Shown: positions 1 to 5,163, counted from the first letter of the stretch. The stretch: DNA of 6,951 nucleotides from Persephonella sp. (GCA_027081375.1 JALWKR010000064.1:1-6951); one strand, 5' to 3'. Made by a program: numbers and translations. Notes: a model not told the origin generated them from the sequence alone.

Positions 1-12
1 TTATAATCCTTT
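1..12 (-). promoter_or_regulatory. Probable Shine-Dalgarno of the next gene (likely atpA), at the window edge
   Basis: Read on the minus strand, the bases around and just after the atpH stop are AAAGGA (positions 12-7) followed by TTATAA. This is a purine-rich site with about six bases left before the window ends, so a start codon would fall immediately outside. In F-type ATP synthase operons the gene after delta is normally atpA (alpha subunit). That identity is inferred from family gene order only, because no coding sequence of the next gene is visible. Confidence 0.4.
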
Positions 13-559
13 AACATCCAGCTAATTTCTGTTCTAATTTTTGAAGATATGTTTTTATTGAAGAATCTAATATATAACTTCCAGCTTTAATGATAATCCC
101 TCCAATAATAGAAGGATCCTGTTTAGTTTCAAACTCTACTTTCTTGCCTAGTTTTTTCTCTATTTTTTCTTTTATTTCATTTACTAAAGACTCTTCTATT
201 GGAAAAGCTGTTATTATCTCCCCTTTTACTGTAGCAAAGAATTTTTCAATCTCAAAAGAAAATTCATCTGAAATATACTTTAGAACATTAGCTTTATTTG
301 ACTTTACTATGTAATTTAAAGCTTGGGTAACTAATTCATGAAATTCTGCCTTTTTAGCTAAATCATCTATTATCTTTTTCTTATCATCAAAAGAGATAGA
401 TGGGTTCATTAGAAAATTTCTAAAATCTTTATTTTTTCTAAATAAAGTTTGAACTAAATTTAAATCATCTGAAACTTTTATAAGAACTTCTTCTTCCTTA
501 GGAAGTTTGTTGATTAAAACTTTAACAACCCTTTTTAAAAACTTTTTATCTACCTTCAC
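11..559 (-). CDS. atpH: F-type ATP synthase delta subunit (OSCP family)
   Basis: This is the delta subunit of F1, which caps the alpha3beta3 head and ties it to the b-type peripheral stalk so that torque becomes ATP synthesis. The 182-residue length is normal for the family. The N-terminal part (about residues 5-105) is the helical bundle that binds alpha. The C-terminal part carries the OSCP signature at about residues 149-176: DPSIIGGIIIKAG, then LDSSIKTYLQKL. The start codon is GTG at 559-557. It is chosen because a GGAGG site lies seven bases upstream and no in-frame ATG lies between it and the atpF stop. The gap to atpF is 16 bases. The protein ends in Gly-Cys, a slightly unusual tail. 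Position directly after the two b-type genes agrees with the usual b', b, delta, alpha order. The identification is secure. Confidence 0.96.
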   Translation of the reverse strand: MKVDKKFLKRVVKVLINKLPKEEEVLIKVSDDLNLVQTLFRKNKDFRNFLMNPSISFDDKKKIIDDLAKKAEFHELVTQALNYIVKSNKANVLKYISDEFSFEIEKFFATVKGEIITAFPIEESLVNEIKEKIEKKLGKKVEFETKQDPSIIGGIIIKAGSYILDSSIKTYLQKLEQKLAGC

Positions 560-566
560 AGTCCTG

Positions 567-571
567 CCTCC
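567..571 (-). promoter_or_regulatory. Shine-Dalgarno that fixes the GTG start of atpH
   Basis: GGAGG on the minus strand lies in the 16-base gap after the atpF stop, with seven bases to the GTG at 559-557. Without it the GTG start would be doubtful, since the first in-frame ATG inside the gene is about 50 codons downstream and would remove half of the N-terminal domain. Confidence 0.85.
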
Positions 572-575
572 AGAA

Positions 576-1109
576 TTAGCTTAATGCTTTTAAAGTTTTT
601 TCTATCATTTCTTTTTCTACTTCAGGATCAACTTTTTCTCTTATAAGTTTTTCAGAAATTTCCAATGCTTTTTCTGCTGCATACCTTCTAAGTTCTGCTT
701 CTCCTCTCTTAATCTCAATATCAACAGCTTCTTTTGCCTGTGCTTTTATCCTTTCAGCTATCTCCTCAGCTTCTTTCACTGCTGCTTCTCTCTCTTTTTT
801 AGCTGTTTCTTCAGCTATTTTTAAACTTTCTTTAAATTTATTTTGAGCATCTTCTAGCTTAGCTTCTGCTTCCTTTAAAGCTTTTAAACTTTCCTCTTTA
901 GCTTTTTGAGCTTCTTCTACCATATTTTTTATATTTTCTCTTCTGCCTCTAATAAATGGAGCACCCCATTTTTTGTAGATCCATATAAGTAAGATAAGAA
1001 GGACTATAGTATTAACTGTTTTCCAAAATCCTTCACTTGGATGATCTCCTTCTGAAGCAGCAAATACTAAAGGAGCTATAGTAAGAAGTGATATTAAAAT
1101 CTTTCTCAT
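576..1109 (-). CDS. atpF: F-type ATP synthase b subunit with N-terminal signal peptide
   Basis: This is one of two b-type subunits that form the peripheral stalk linking membrane Fo to F1. Seen in the 177-residue protein: a signal-peptide-like start (residues 1-18, MRKILISLLTIAPLVFA then Ala-Ser, with a plausible cleavage after VFA or VFAA); a short acidic stretch; a transmembrane helix at about 31-47 preceded by FWK; then a long, highly charged Ala/Glu/Lys coiled coil (about 55-160). A cleavable leader would put the mature N terminus outside the membrane, the normal b topology. The E. coli b subunit lacks such a leader, but some other lineages have one. The ATG overlaps the end of atpF' in an ATGA junction, and AAGGAG lies upstream inside atpF', suggesting translational coupling. 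Which of the pair should be called b and which b' is partly convention; I call this one b because it is longer and second. Confidence 0.93.
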   Translation of the reverse strand: MRKILISLLTIAPLVFAASEGDHPSEGFWKTVNTIVLLILLIWIYKKWGAPFIRGRRENIKNMVEEAQKAKEESLKALKEAEAKLEDAQNKFKESLKIAEETAKKEREAAVKEAEEIAERIKAQAKEAVDIEIKRGEAELRRYAAEKALEISEKLIREKVDPEVEKEMIEKTLKALS

Positions 1110-1555
1110 GCGGCCTTCTCCTTTAGAAGTAGTTTGTTAACAATCTCTTTTGCTAGATTTTCAATAATCTTATCCATTGTTTTCTTTTCTATTTCAACAA
1201 CTCTCTCAACTTCTTTTTTAGCATCCTCAATCATCTCTTCAGCTTCATTTTGAGCTTTCTTTAAAATTGTTGAAACAATCTCATTTGTTTCATGATGATA
1301 CTCTTCCATTATTTTTTGAGTTTCAATTTTTGTTTTATTTAAGATTTCATCTACTTTTGAAAGTATCTCTTCTGTTTTCTTCTTGTTCTCTTCTGCTTCT
1401 TTTAAAAGATTTTCAATAGTTCTTTCTCTTTCATCAAAAGCTTGAAGATAAGGCTCAAAATAGATTTTTTTCATAATGAACATAAAAATAAAAAATATGA
1501 TAACTTGAATAAACAGGGTGATATCTGGAATAACTCCTACGTGAATTCCTTCCAC
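1106..1555 (-). CDS. atpF': F-type ATP synthase b' subunit (second b-type stator subunit)
   Basis: This is the partner of the b subunit in the peripheral stalk. The 149-residue protein has no leader. A single hydrophobic segment lies at about residues 9-29 (VIPDITLFIQVIIFFIFMF), followed by the b'-like motif FEPYLQAFDERERTI at about 33-47. A nearly continuous Lys/Glu-rich coiled coil then runs to about residue 145. The start codon is GTG at 1555-1553, supported by CGGAGG five bases upstream, and it leaves the complete membrane segment intact. Two different adjacent b genes imply a heterodimeric stalk, as known in cyanobacteria, photosynthetic bacteria and Aquifex-type bacteria. It is the first gene after the 88-base spacer, so it is probably promoter-proximal in the atp operon. 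It ends in an ATGA overlap with atpF. Confidence 0.92.
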   Translation of the reverse strand: MEGIHVGVIPDITLFIQVIIFFIFMFIMKKIYFEPYLQAFDERERTIENLLKEAEENKKKTEEILSKVDEILNKTKIETQKIMEEYHHETNEIVSTILKKAQNEAEEMIEDAKKEVERVVEIEKKTMDKIIENLAKEIVNKLLLKEKAA

Positions 1556-1560
1556 AGCAA

Positions 1561-1566
1561 CCTCCG
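1561..1566 (-). promoter_or_regulatory. Shine-Dalgarno that fixes the GTG start of atpF'
   Basis: CGGAGG on the minus strand ends five bases before the GTG at 1555-1553. It is the only strong ribosome-binding sequence in the spacer, and it decides the start in favour of GTG. The next in-frame ATG lies within the membrane segment and would truncate it. Confidence 0.85.
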
Positions 1567-1578
1567 TATATGATATTA

Positions 1579-1594
1579 ATCTTAATTATCTTAA
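1579..1594 (-). repeat. Short direct repeat, TTAAGAT twice with a 9-base period
   Basis: The minus strand reads TTAAGAT, AA, TTAAGAT at 1594-1579. The repeat covers the candidate -10 region of the atp spacer. It might be a regulator half-site pair, but a seven-base A/T-rich motif repeated once is weak evidence. Confidence 0.4.
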
Positions 1595-1617
1595 CATAAG
1601 ATATTAAAACAATTCAA
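1585..1617 (-). promoter_or_regulatory. Possible promoter for the atp genes in the 88-base spacer
   Basis: Two overlapping, weak sigma70-like arrangements are visible on the minus strand. The first is TTGAAT (1617-1612), 18 bases, then TAAGAT (1593-1588), each matching consensus at four of six. The second is TTGTTT (1612-1607), 16 bases, then GATAAT (1590-1585), with a -10 matching five of six but a poor -35. Either would start transcription roughly 20-25 bases before the atpF' start. The region is almost pure A/T, where such hexamers arise by chance, so the case rests mainly on this being the only long intergenic gap and lying at a functional boundary. Confidence 0.35.
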
Positions 1618-1629
1618 AAGTTTTAATAT
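1601..1629. repeat. Perfect 10-bp inverted repeat with 9-base loop in the yggT-atpF' spacer
   Basis: The left arm ATATTAAAAC (1601-1610) and right arm GTTTTAATAT (1620-1629) are exact reverse complements around AATTCAAAA. As RNA on the transcribed strand it would form a ten-pair hairpin, but only one pair is G-C. The bases after it (CUUAUGUUAAGA) are not a U-tract, so it is not a standard intrinsic terminator. It could be a weak terminator or attenuator, an RNA-processing site, or a DNA operator overlapping the candidate -35 region. The symmetry is certain; the role is not known. Confidence 0.6.
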
Positions 1630-1643
1630 TTAATGAGGAAAAA

Positions 1644-1946
1644 TTAATATCTAATACGGTATGCTATTTCATATAAGGTTGGGATAAGAAAATATTGAAG
1701 AAAGGCTATTATTAGAAGAACTATAAGAGGGGCTATATCAATAGCCCCAAAATGGGTAGGGATAAAACGTCTGATAATTCTGTAAACAGGTTCTGTAGCA
1801 CTTCTTAAAAACCTGACAATTGGATTATATGGATCAGGATTAACCCAAGAGAGTAAAGCAGAAATAATAACAATCCACATATAAACAGTTAAGGCGATGT
1901 CCAGAATTCTGGCCACCGCCTCTATAAAATTTGCTAATACAAACAT
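1644..1946 (-). CDS. yggT: YggT family integral membrane protein
   Basis: This is a 100-residue membrane protein of the YggT (YlmG-like) family. Two hydrophobic helices are visible, at about residues 5-34 and 67-92. Between them is a conserved amphipathic stretch containing SWVNPDPYNPIVRFL (33-47), TEPVYRIIRRFIP (51-63) and a Gly-x-Ile-Asp-x-x-Pro motif (67-73), the family hallmarks. The biochemical role is not established; relatives have been linked to cell-division gene clusters and, in plastids, to thylakoid or nucleoid organisation. It starts three bases after the rplQ stop with only a weak purine stretch (AAAAAGAG) upstream, so translation is probably coupled to rplQ. Its location between a ribosomal cluster and ATP synthase genes is unusual compared with its common neighbourhood near pyrroline-5-carboxylate reductase or ylm genes. 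The family call is firm; the function is unknown. Confidence 0.9.
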   Translation of the reverse strand: MFVLANFIEAVARILDIALTVYMWIVIISALLSWVNPDPYNPIVRFLRSATEPVYRIIRRFIPTHFGAIDIAPLIVLLIIAFLQYFLIPTLYEIAYRIRY

Positions 1947-1949
1947 CTT

Positions 1950-2324
1950 TTACTCTTTTTCAGGGAATTCTACAAATTCAATAATTGCCATTTGAGCGTC
2001 ATCCCCTCTTCTTCTTTTATCCAACTTATATATTCTTGTATATCCACCATTTCTTTCAGCAAAAAGAGGGGCTATTTCTTTAAACAGCTTAGTTGCTGCT
2101 TTAGTATTGTTTCTTAATCTAGCATTTAAAAGTCTTCTTGAAGCTATATTTTGTTTTTTTGCTAAAGTAACAAGTTTTTCTACAAAAGGTCTTAAAGCCT
2201 TTGCCTTAGGAAGAGTTGTTTCAATTCTTCCATGTTCTATAAGCTGGCAAGCAAGATTTACAAATAAAGCTTCTCTTTGCTCTTTTGGTCTGTGGAAGCT
2301 TTTTGTTTTTACTCTATGTCTCAT
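1950..2324 (-). CDS. rplQ: 50S ribosomal protein bL17
   Basis: This is a large-subunit protein located near the polypeptide exit tunnel. The 124-residue length is typical. Recognisable family stretches are MRHR at the start, NLACQLIEHGRIETTLPKAK (23-42), LRPFVEKLVTLAK (44-56), and near the C terminus the block RNGGYTRIYKL (91-101) followed by RRRGDDAQMAIIEFVE. It follows rpoA by 13 bases. The sequence AAGGAG overlaps the rpoA TAA stop and serves as the ribosome-binding site. It is the normal last gene of the bacterial alpha cluster, although here yggT follows after only three bases. Confidence 0.98.
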   Translation of the reverse strand: MRHRVKTKSFHRPKEQREALFVNLACQLIEHGRIETTLPKAKALRPFVEKLVTLAKKQNIASRRLLNARLRNNTKAATKLFKEIAPLFAERNGGYTRIYKLDKRRRGDDAQMAIIEFVEFPEKE

Positions 2325-2337
2325 TCTTCTCTACTCC

Positions 2338-3312
2338 TTAATCTTTTTTTGTTGGGGAAGGTGCAAGTTCTAGACCAAGGTCTGCTAAAGCTTCTTTTAT
2401 CTCTTTAAGAGCTTTTCTTCCAATACTTTTAGCCTCTTTAAGATCTTCTTCTGTCATCTTTACAAGATCACCTATTGTCTGTATACCAAGCTTCTTTAGA
2501 GTGTTTGTAGCTCTTGAAGATATTTCAAGCTCTTCTATAGCTAGAGAAAGCTTGTCAGCTTCTATCTTTTCAGCTATGCTTTCTGGTTCAGCTGGTTTTA
2601 CAGTTTCTACTTTCCTAATAGTTGGATTTAAAAGCAGTTGGAAATGCTCAATTAGGATATTTGTAGCTTTAGTTAACGCTTCTTCAGGAGTTATTGTTCC
2701 ATCAGTAGTAAATTCAAGAATGAGTTTATCATAGTTTGTTTTTTCTCCAACCCTTGTAGGTTCAACTTTAAATGTACATTTTTTTATAGGAGAGAAGTTC
2801 GTATCTATAGGTATCCAGCCTATCTCTGTAGGCTGTTCCATTTCTTCAACCATTACATATCCGCGACCTTTCTCTATTTTAAGCTCCATCTTTATTTCAA
2901 CATCACTATCAACAGTAGCAATATGAATATCAGGATCTACAATTTCTATTCCTGCAGGAACTTTTATATCTTTTGCAGTTATTTTTCCAGGGCCTTTAAA
3001 CTCTAAAATCGCAAAATCGCTTTCTATTCCTTCGTCCATTCTAAATTTAATCTGCTTTAAATTAAGAATTATCTCAGAAACATCCTCAACAACACCATCT
3101 ATAGTAGTAAACTCATGGGCAACACCATGGATTTTTACTGTTGTTATGGCACCACTTTCTAAAGAAGAAAGTAAAACTCTTCTTAAAGCATTTCCAAGAG
3201 TAATTCCATAACCTCTTTCTAATGGTTCTACGTATAATCTACCAAATCTATCTGTTTTTGTTGCCTCATCCCAATATATTTTATTGGGTTTAATAAATTC
3301 TAAAAAAGGCAT
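2338..3312 (-). CDS. rpoA: DNA-directed RNA polymerase alpha subunit
   Basis: Alpha dimerises to nucleate RNA polymerase assembly, and its C-terminal domain contacts UP elements and activators. In this 324-residue protein the N-terminal domain (about 1-232) shows the assembly signature RLYVEPLERGYGITLGNALR (25-44), then RVLLSSLESGAITTVKI, and the EFTTIDGVVEDVSEIILNLK block (67-86). A charged Pro/Glu/Lys linker lies at about 236-256. The C-terminal domain (about 257-317) has ISSRATNTLKKLGIQTIGDL and SIGRKALKEIKEAL, two helix-hairpin-helix-like elements. Arg267 and Asn270 align with the DNA-contacting Arg265 and Asn268 of E. coli. The ATG lies 11 bases after GGAGG, with a second purine motif AGGA six bases upstream. 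It is separated from rpsD by 43 bases, the longest gap inside the ribosomal part, which contains small inverted repeats. Confidence 0.99.
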   Translation of the reverse strand: MPFLEFIKPNKIYWDEATKTDRFGRLYVEPLERGYGITLGNALRRVLLSSLESGAITTVKIHGVAHEFTTIDGVVEDVSEIILNLKQIKFRMDEGIESDFAILEFKGPGKITAKDIKVPAGIEIVDPDIHIATVDSDVEIKMELKIEKGRGYVMVEEMEQPTEIGWIPIDTNFSPIKKCTFKVEPTRVGEKTNYDKLILEFTTDGTITPEEALTKATNILIEHFQLLLNPTIRKVETVKPAEPESIAEKIEADKLSLAIEELEISSRATNTLKKLGIQTIGDLVKMTEEDLKEAKSIGRKALKEIKEALADLGLELAPSPTKKD

Positions 3313-3333
3313 TCGTTATCCTACCTCCAAATA

Positions 3334-3355
3334 GGGTTAAATACCCAAAATTTAA
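3334..3355 (-). promoter_or_regulatory. rpoA leader with two mutually exclusive small hairpins
   Basis: In the 43-base rpsD-rpoA gap the minus strand contains TTAAAT, a seven-base loop, and ATTTAA (3355-3337). It also contains GGGT, a five-base loop, and ACCC (3346-3334). The two stems share bases, so only one can form at a time. The rpoA GGAGG (3328-3324) lies just downstream and is not paired in either. Both stems are short and would be weak at high growth temperature. Confidence 0.35.
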
Positions 3356-3985
3356 TTACATAGAGTAGTACTCAATAATAAGCTGTACATTAACAGGTAT
3401 CTCAAGTTCTATTTCCTGAGGAATTTCAAGAACTTTTCCTCTAAAGTTTTCTTTATCAAGCTCCAACCAAGAAGGGATTGTTCTTGGATCTTTGTTTTCT
3501 AAGTTTTCCTTAAATAAAGGAGATTTTTTGCTTTTCTCTCTAAGTTCAATAATATCTCCTGGATCCACCTGATAAGAAGGAATATTAACTTTTCTTCCAT
3601 TTACAAGGAAATGGCCGTGTCTTACTAGCTGTCTAGCTTGAAGTCTTGTTTTTGCAAAGCCTAATCTATATACAACATTATCTAATCTTCTTTCTAAGAG
3701 CTGAAGAAGAATTTGACCAGTGTTTCCACCTTTAATACCTGCAATTCTAGCAGCTTCATCAAAGTATCTCTTAAACTGCTTTTCTCTTAATCCACCGTAT
3801 AGATATCTTAATTTTTGTTTTTCTTGAAGACGAACTGCATAGTCAGAAAGTTTTCTCTTTCTTCCTTGAACCCTACCATGTTGACCTGGAGGAAAGTTTC
3901 TCTTTTGGAAAGCTTTTAAATTTCCTCCAACAAAAACTCCAAGTCTTCTACTAACTTTTGTTAAAGGACCAAGATATCTTCCCAT
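3356..3985 (-). CDS. rpsD: 30S ribosomal protein uS4
   Basis: This is a primary 16S rRNA-binding protein that nucleates 5'-domain assembly and helps shape the mRNA entry channel. The 209-residue length is standard. It shows the N-terminal MGRYLGPLTKVSRRLGV start, the FPPGQHGR motif (31-38), and the S4 RNA-binding domain at about 97-160, with LERRLDNVVYRLGFAKTRLQ (97-116) and HGHFLVNGRKVNIPSY (123-138). The N-terminal region has no cysteines, so this is the zinc-free form. It starts three bases after rpsK; its AGGAGG site lies inside the last codons of rpsK, so the two are tightly coupled. In E. coli this protein represses the alpha operon from a site ahead of rpsM; no room for such a structure exists here. 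Confidence 0.99.
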   Translation of the reverse strand: MGRYLGPLTKVSRRLGVFVGGNLKAFQKRNFPPGQHGRVQGRKRKLSDYAVRLQEKQKLRYLYGGLREKQFKRYFDEAARIAGIKGGNTGQILLQLLERRLDNVVYRLGFAKTRLQARQLVRHGHFLVNGRKVNIPSYQVDPGDIIELREKSKKSPLFKENLENKDPRTIPSWLELDKENFRGKVLEIPQEIELEIPVNVQLIIEYYSM

Positions 3986-3988
3986 CTG

Positions 3989-4381
3989 TTACACCCTCCT
4001 CTTAGCTGGTGGACGACATCCATTGTGAGGTATTGGAGTAACGTCCTTAATAACTTTAACGTTTAAACCAACTGCCTGAATAGTTTTAATAGCTGTTTCT
4101 CTTCCTGCTCCTGGACCTTTTACCCATATCTCAACATCTTTCATTCCAAATTCATCCATTGCTCTTTTTGCAGCTTTTTCAGCAGCTTTTTGAGCAGCAT
4201 AAGGAGTTGATTTTCTTGTTCCTTTAAAACCTTCTGTTCCACCAGAAGCCCATGTTAAAACGTTCCCTTCTTTATCTGTTATAGTAACAATTGTGTTATT
4301 GAATGTAGCCTGTATATGTGCAATACCGTAAGGTACGGTTCTTTTTACTTTTTTAGCAGATTTTTTTCTTTTTCTTGCCAT
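3989..4381 (-). CDS. rpsK: 30S ribosomal protein uS11
   Basis: This small-subunit platform protein contacts the E-site mRNA region. It is 130 residues long. A basic N-terminal tail (residues 1-15) precedes the conserved [18 protein letters not shown] block (19-36). Further family signatures are [20 protein letters not shown] (45-64), [15 protein letters not shown] and the C-terminal [12 protein letters not shown] (119-130). The Asn120-Gly121 pair corresponds to the position known as isoaspartate in E. coli uS11. AAGGAGG lies immediately ahead of the ATG in a 13-base gap after rpsM. Confidence 0.99.
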   Translation of the reverse strand: MARKRKKSAKKVKRTVPYGIAHIQATFNNTIVTITDKEGNVLTWASGGTEGFKGTRKSTPYAAQKAAEKAAKRAMDEFGMKDVEIWVKGPGAGRETAIKTIQAVGLNVKVIKDVTPIPHNGCRPPAKRRV

Positions 4382-4394
4382 GATGCCTCCTTAA

Positions 4395-4757
4395 TTACCT
4401 TCTTTTAATTCTTCCAGTGAACTTTCTTCTTGTTTTTGCATTTGTTTTAGTTCTCTGTCCTCTAACAGGAAGACCTAATCTGTGTCTTATTCCTCTATAG
4501 CAACCCATATCCATAAGTCTTTTGATATTAACAGCAACTTCTCTTCTAAGGTCCCCTTCAACTTTGTAATTTTGTTCTATAAATTTTCTTATTGTATTTA
4601 GTTCATCTGGAGTTAGTTCTCCAACTCTTTTCATTCCATCAATGCCAGTTTTTTCTAAAATTTCTTTTGCTCTTGTTTTACCAATACCATAGATGTACGT
4701 TAAAGCTATCTCTAATCTTTTTCTATCAGGTAAATCAACACCTGCTATACGAGCCAT
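4395..4757 (-). CDS. rpsM: 30S ribosomal protein uS13
   Basis: This protein of the 30S head forms bridges to the 50S subunit and contacts the P-site tRNA with its basic tail. The 120-residue protein begins [14 protein letters not shown]. It contains the helix-two turns-helix region with [14 protein letters not shown] (21-34), and ends with the signature [20 protein letters not shown] (89-108) and a basic tail ending GRIKRR. The start is set by a very strong site, TAGGAGGT, a few bases before the ATG, 13 bases after the rpmJ stop. The rpmJ, rpsM, rpsK, rpsD, rpoA, rplQ order is the standard bacterial alpha cluster. Confidence 0.99.
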   Translation of the reverse strand: MARIAGVDLPDRKRLEIALTYIYGIGKTRAKEILEKTGIDGMKRVGELTPDELNTIRKFIEQNYKVEGDLRREVAVNIKRLMDMGCYRGIRHRLGLPVRGQRTKTNAKTRRKFTGRIKRR

Positions 4758-4770
4758 ATCAACCTCCTAA

Positions 4771-4884
4771 TTATCCCTGTTTTTGCTTGTGTCTTGGATT
4801 TTCACAAATAACCATAACTCTACCTTTTCTTTTAATAATTCTGCATTTTTCGCATCTTTTTTTAACTGAAGCTCTTACTTTCAT
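4771..4884 (-). CDS. rpmJ: 50S ribosomal protein bL36 (zinc-binding form)
   Basis: This is a 37-codon gene found by translating the gap between infA and rpsM. The product starts [14 protein letters not shown], continues through [10 protein letters not shown] and ends RHKQKQG. It is a small zinc-ribbon protein that stabilises 23S rRNA at the base of the L7/L12 stalk region. Zinc ligands are visible at Cys11, Cys14, Cys27 and His32, so this is the cysteine-containing (C+) type. Length and position between infA and rpsM match the family exactly. The gap after infA is only eight bases, and the ribosome-binding site overlaps the infA stop. Confidence 0.97.
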   Translation of the reverse strand: MKVRASVKKRCEKCRIIKRKGRVMVICENPRHKQKQG

Positions 4885-4888
4885 TTCA

Positions 4889-4894
4889 CACCTC
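4889..4894 (-). promoter_or_regulatory. rpmJ Shine-Dalgarno overlapping the infA stop codon
   Basis: GAGGTG on the minus strand shares two bases with the infA TGA stop (4895-4893) and lies four bases before the rpmJ ATG. A ribosome finishing infA would cover the rpmJ initiation site, implying coupled translation of the two small genes. Confidence 0.75.
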
Positions 4895-5129
4895 ACATTC
4901 TAAATATTATTCTTCCTCTTGTTAAATCGTATGGAGACAGTTCAACTTTCACTCTATCTCCAGGAAGTATACGAATAAAATGCATACGCATTTTACCTGA
5001 AACATGAGCTAAAACTTCATGCCCAGTATCTAGTTTCACTCTAAACATAGCATTAGGAAGAGCTTCTTCAACAGTTCCTTCTACTACTATTCCCTTTTCC
5101 TTCTCTTCCTTTTTTTTCTTCTTTGCCAT
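4893..5129 (-). CDS. infA: Translation initiation factor IF-1
   Basis: IF1 occupies the ribosomal A site during initiation and assists IF2 and IF3. This 78-residue protein is a single S1-type OB fold with the family landmarks [20 protein letters not shown] (13-32), [13 protein letters not shown] (36-48), [18 protein letters not shown] (52-69) and the ending RGRIIFRM. It is about six residues longer than E. coli IF1 because of a Lys/Glu-rich N terminus ([12 protein letters not shown]), coded partly by a run of eight A. The start has AGAGGAAG upstream. The 34-base leader after map contains a perfect 6-3-6 inverted repeat and a second hairpin that can include this ribosome-binding site. The stop overlaps the rpmJ ribosome-binding site. 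Confidence 0.98.
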   Translation of the reverse strand: MAKKKKKEEKEKGIVVEGTVEEALPNAMFRVKLDTGHEVLAHVSGKMRMHFIRILPGDRVKVELSPYDLTRGRIIFRM

Positions 5130-5133
5130 TTCT

Positions 5134-5162
5134 ACTTCCTCTTTGAAGTGTTCTTAGAACAC
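5134..5162 (-). promoter_or_regulatory. infA leader: palindrome plus overlapping hairpin that includes the ribosome-binding site
   Basis: On the minus strand GTGTTC-TAA-GAACAC (5162-5148) is a perfect 6-bp stem with a three-base loop, starting one base after the map stop. ACTTC-AAAGAG-GAAGT (5149-5134) is a five-pair stem whose loop and 3' arm contain the infA Shine-Dalgarno AGAGGAAG. The two share two bases and so cannot both form fully. No U-tract follows, which argues against a terminator. The symmetry is seen directly; a regulatory role is speculative. Confidence 0.45.
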
Positions 5163-5163
5163 C

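Noticed and set aside
90..314. Plus-strand open frame of 74 codons inside atpH
   Set aside because: It is antisense to a well-identified gene, has a composition typical of a reverse shadow (Ser/Phe/Ile-rich) and no ribosome-binding site.
1566..1575. TATCAT as a -10 element close to the atpF' ribosome-binding site
   Set aside because: The hexamer matches well but no -35 is found at 16-18 bases, and the start point would fall on or next to the Shine-Dalgarno.
1601..1629. Intrinsic terminator of the ribosomal operon
   Set aside because: The stem is nearly all A-U and is not followed by a run of U, so the standard criteria fail. It is kept only as an inverted repeat.
1556..1643. Small RNA or small gene in the 88-base spacer
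   Set aside because: No open frame with a ribosome-binding site, no GC-rich structure and no tRNA-like element. Only the inverted repeat, direct repeat and weak promoter hexamers are present.
2107..2373. Plus-strand open frame of 88 codons across rplQ and the end of rpoA
   Set aside because: It is antisense to two conserved genes and spans their junction, with no family features. Its hydrophobic look comes from reading Lys/Glu codons backwards.
2501..2734. Plus-strand open frame of 77 codons inside rpoA
   Set aside because: It is an antisense shadow of the alpha C-terminal region with no start context.
4592..4903. Plus-strand open frame of 103 codons over rpsM and rpmJ
   Set aside because: It is antisense to rpsM and to the small rpmJ gene; the Leu/Phe-rich product is an artefact of A/T-rich lysine codons read in reverse.
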